From contig CANLTE010000005.1 in the NCBI GenBank assembly GCA_947493885.1, positions 186,001 to 250,000 on the forward strand: a DNA stretch of 64,000 nt. The letters run 5' to 3'. Below the pieces are notes generated by a model. It searched no databases, had not been told where the DNA came from, and saw only the letters and a program-made list of their open reading frames with translations. The position numbers were made by a program, and so were the translations under genes. The stretch is from an uncultured Maribacter sp. GTDB lineage: Bacteria; Bacteroidota; Bacteroidia; Flavobacteriales; Flavobacteriaceae. Shown in pieces: positions 62,401-64,000 of this stretch (position 1 is its first letter; every line of letters begins with the position of its first letter).

Positions 62401-62974
62401 TTTTTTGAAGCCATTCATCTGGCTTTTGTTTCATTGCATTTAAACTTGCTCTGCCAACCAAAGCCGCAGATTCTTCAATATCTTCAAGAGCAACAATAGG
62501 TTTATCATACTTTTTACCTGCCTGATAAATAAACATATCTAAATAGGTTTCCTCCTCAAAATTTTGAGAAAAATCATTTGTACGATACAATATTCCATTA
62601 ACAATTCGGTCTTCATACGCTAGATAAGAGCCAATATTTTCTTTACGCGGATTTTTAACCATAAAAGAATAGGTATAAAACCCTTTTAACGCATTCCCTA
62701 ATCCATAAGATAATCTCATATTACTGGCAAGATTTTCGCTCTCTAACCATGTGTCGGGGTCGCTTTCCAAAGCAATAATATCACTACTATCCAACGCTTC
62801 ATAAAAAACATCATCTAGCCTAAATGCAATTTTTTTACTAACATGCATGGTTCCATACAGGTATGAACTTTTTTCAATGCCATTTCCCGAAATCTCCCAT
62901 AACAAGCTATTTTCTTCTTGCGCATTAATACTACAAGAGAAAATCATATAAAATAGTATAATAATATATCGCAT
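59459..62974 (-). CDS. Very large TraB/GumN family protein
   Basis: A 1171-residue exported protein with a signal peptide (MRYIIILFYMIFSCSINA). The first 280 residues are a TraB/GumN (PrgY-like) domain with its two motifs: the GxxH-type YLYGTMHVSKKIAF near the start and GIGAAHLPGEKGVINLLRKK near residue 260, probably a metal site of the EreA/ChaN-like fold. The remaining 890 residues are not recognised; they alternate beta-rich and helical repeats (residues about 880-1050 resemble HEAT-like repeats). TraB/GumN proteins are usually about 300 residues, so this is unusually large. It overlaps the DUF1460 gene by 11 bases and is probably cotranscribed with it. Confidence 0.85.
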   Translation of the reverse strand: MRYIIILFYMIFSCSINAQEENSLLWEISGNGIEKSSYLYGTMHVSKKIAFRLDDVFYEALDSSDIIALESDPDTWLESENLASNMRLSYGLGNALKGFYTYSFMVKNPRKENIGSYLAYEDRIVNGILYRTNDFSQNFEEETYLDMFIYQAGKKYDKPIVALEDIEESAALVGRASLNAMKQKPDEWLQKKMQLQNPMFLMEDAYRERNINLLDSLDNAMYTGHYLKNMLHIRNENMTKSLDSVMHLGKVFAGIGAAHLPGEKGVINLLRKKGYRVKALTSKLSYKGKKIKTQLETKVKENIYKPYSPEDGFFTINLPNKLYPFSEVGKTIYISPDLANGSFMVVDRIPTFSFLKHDVSLELSDINELLFENIPGKILEKDTITNGKFIGLDIKNELKNGDKQRYHIYKTPLEIIIFKMGGQGNYVTKYSDSIFNSISFKKFEKTKVKVTPTFKDFEVEIPSLYSFNNVSQKGNRYIEAYDEDTKSYYFVHKVTINDFNFIEQDTFELKQIQKRFYQDLKLKPVYEAFEGRSLSSKAVFNKKKIYLKTTLNGNSYYLLGIVTHLEKEAKSFFSSFKITKAEAVAPYEKVIDTALFFSTKTIVKPPKFVENSIKHYNGAPKVKPYEKYRKNTYYQNNNNEAIAVELVKSHDLLMFRNIDSVWSLRKKLYTKKSLSILNEAKSKSEKGYHELQLTIADTASTRGILVKNIIKDGLLYEIKASVDTVTKPSRFVQEFFDNFEPLDTVIGKSILTDKTSEFFKALKANDSLAITGYRFLKFDKEHVDSLKHYIAKHEYTKNNKEIQTYLIRKLKDINGININPFLRSFYLNSYKDSQVQTIILQTLAKNGDEASIKFMLELMEIDLPLASSKLQTNYIFRPFRDSLPLAKKLFPEVLAYSAIEEYKAPIFSLLSKLMAEKYVKQNVYKKYKKQILNDAKIQLKRQLGRDSNSGQHGNFRSTLNSKNRGVLSDYITLLFPFRAEKATSQFFNQLSLVKDPVICSKYLALKAKEDNFIPNGSIKLLVKDINSRNIVFNELKKIERLDLYPVEYKNQKDIAEPNLFEYTLYDDEKDQVVYLNKKEVILDNVKYTAFYFKKKKKNDYDKNFNMHILVYEDAKGLQTKPFYKNNGMRIEDTETEEEVMGYVTEKFLLKNRKRAVVYKPNSYNAYGYHGY

Positions 62975-63166
62975 AAAACAGATATGTTTTTATAAAGTTG
63001 GTTTAAAAGAATTGATTTTAAAAATATAGGTCTAGGAATTAACTTTTAATTAGCAACCTTTTATAACACAATTACCTTTACTTATAGCACTATTGTTAAT
63101 GTATTAGAATAATGCTAACGTATATTCAATACAAGTAGTATTTTTGCCTCACATAAAAAAGAAGGA
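62975..63166. promoter_or_regulatory. Divergent region between the TraB/GumN gene and hemH
   Basis: 192 AT-rich bases without a gene. TATTTTTG at 63139-63146 matches the -7 box for hemH, whose start is 20 bases later; a paired TTG is not clear. A rich AAGGA (63163-63167 context GAAGGAATG) precedes the hemH start, unusually Shine-Dalgarno-like for this group. Confidence 0.45.
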
Positions 63167-64000
63167 ATGAAAGGAGTTTTATTGGTAAATTTAGGTTCCC
63201 CAGATAGTCCTACACCAAAAGATGTAAAACCTTATTTGGATGAATTTTTAATGGACGAAAGGGTAATTGATGTACCTAATTGGTTACGAAATATTATTGT
63301 TAGAGGCATAATATTGCAAACCAGACCTAAAAAATCGGCCGAAGCATATCAAAAAATTTGGTGGGATGAAGGCTCTCCCTTAGTAGTTATCTCTGAACGA
63401 TTTACAGAAAAAGTAAAACAGCAAACTAAAATGCCTGTTGCCCTTGGAATGCGCTATGGAAGCATGACCATAAAAAATGCCCTTCAAGAATTAAAAAATA
63501 GAGGCGTAAACGATGTTTTATTAGTTCCCTTATATCCGCAATATGCAATGTCATCTTTTGAAACGGTAGTTGTAAAAGCTATGGAAGATAAAAACAAGTT
63601 TTTTCCAGAAATGAAGATGACTACATTACCCGCTTTTTATAAAAATGATGATTACATTAAAGTGCTTTCAGAAAGTATTGCGGACGGATTAAAGGATTTT
63701 GATTATGATCATATTTTATTTTCTTATCACGGTATCCCTGAAAGGCATATTAGAAAGTCTGACCCCACAAAATTTCATTGTAAGATAGATGGTAATTGTT
63801 GTACAACAAATTCTGTAGCGCATAATACTTGCTACCGTCATCAATGTTTTGATACTACCGAAAGAGTAAAAGCTTACTTAGGATTACCAGAAGATAAAGT
63901 AAGTTTATCTTTTCAGTCCAGACTTCCAAATGACCCTTGGTTAAAGCCTTATACGGATTTTGAATTTGAGCGTTTTCCAAAAGAGGGAAAAAAGAAACTA
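63167..64000 (+). CDS. hemH: Ferrochelatase (3' end outside window)
   Basis: Inserts ferrous iron into protoporphyrin IX, the final step of heme synthesis. The frame is open from the ATG at 63167 to the last base: 278 residues are visible and the C terminus is cut off. Motifs are GVLLVNLGSPDSPTPKDVKP at the start, YPQYAMSSFETVVVK, the catalytic histidine in ILFSYHGIPERHIRKSD, and SFQSRLPNDPWLKPYT. A cysteine-rich insertion (HCKIDGNCCTTNSVAHNTCY and the following HQCFD) is present; similar cysteines bind a [2Fe-2S] cluster in some ferrochelatases. It is separated from the hemA operon by four genes. Confidence 0.95.
   Translation, partial: MKGVLLVNLGSPDSPTPKDVKPYLDEFLMDERVIDVPNWLRNIIVRGIILQTRPKKSAEAYQKIWWDEGSPLVVISERFTEKVKQQTKMPVALGMRYGSMTIKNALQELKNRGVNDVLLVPLYPQYAMSSFETVVVKAMEDKNKFFPEMKMTTLPAFYKNDDYIKVLSESIADGLKDFDYDHILFSYHGIPERHIRKSDPTKFHCKIDGNCCTTNSVAHNTCYRHQCFDTTERVKAYLGLPEDKVSLSFQSRLPNDPWLKPYTDFEFERFPKEGKKKL

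Noticed and set aside
1-64000. CRISPR arrays, tRNA or rRNA genes, insertion sequences, prophage genes
   Set aside because: None could be recognised by eye; no regularly spaced repeats, conserved RNA cores, transposases or integrases were seen.

Overview
The window is AT-rich chromosomal DNA of a flavobacterium (Bacteroidota, family Flavobacteriaceae, probably marine). The evidence is indirect but consistent: lineage-typical families (DUF3109, DUF2480, DUF3078, DUF1460, TPR histidine kinase with LytTR regulator, VPS10/sortilin-type secreted protein), several upstream regions matching the Bacteroidota promoter pattern TTG-N19-23-TAnnTTTG, and tight operons with TAATG/ATGA overlaps. No rRNA, tRNA, CRISPR array, integrase or transposase was seen.

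Layout. 1-2638: LytTR response regulator (cut by the window edge) and its TPR histidine kinase. 2631-9673: housekeeping genes (DUF3109, MarC, C-terminal processing protease, dCMP deaminase, HupE/UreJ-like, TerB/DnaJ protein, bacilliredoxin, PlsC-type acyltransferase, HD hydrolase). 9744-13159: Tat-exported GFO/IDH/MocA protein, DsbA/FrnE oxidoreductase, ECF sigma factor with a long C-terminal extension. 13278-15853: a small regulator-rich patch with two damaged genes (a LytTR regulator with an in-frame stop and a thioredoxin-like gene with a frameshift) and a palindromic operator candidate before an XRE-type regulator. 15850-20650: methionine aminotransferase and the succinate dehydrogenase operon sdhCAB. 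20919-22746: overlapping RimK-type ligase and AspA-type deacylase genes. 22936-31901: DUF2721, cupin, VPS10-like secreted protein, glycine-zipper protein, cyclophilin, aminopeptidase P, BrnQ, zinc-ribbon protein, ThiL.

32057-41248 is the SUF iron-sulfur assembly locus (sufA-like, sufB, sufC, sufD, sufS, sufE, sufT-like) followed by DUF2480 and DUF3078. It is interrupted by a lipoprotein metallo-beta-lactamase gene and by two four-helix-bundle (S23-type) genes, each bracketed by a short inverted repeat. 41614-46396 holds hflX, an endo/exonuclease/phosphatase, a 3'-5' exonuclease, a methylguanine methyltransferase and a CNNM/CBS membrane protein.

46455-56543 is a long leftward heme operon: hemA-hemC-hemD-hemE-EI24-GNAT-hemF, then ychJ-like genes and hemB. 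hemH follows rightward at the right edge and is cut by the window end. The heme gene set here lacks hemL and a protoporphyrinogen oxidase. The most notable structure is inside this operon: a two-gene ImmA/XRE plus DUF4411(PIN) module sits immediately after hemF, and a second, diverged copy of the last 35 codons of hemF lies on its far side. This is what an insertion with long target duplication would leave. It disconnected hemF from a small basic-protein gene and ychJ, to which the displaced hemF tail is still joined by a TAATG overlap. Between the heme operon and hemH are an AraC regulator, a ThuA-like lipoprotein, a DUF1460 amidase and a giant TraB/GumN-family protein.
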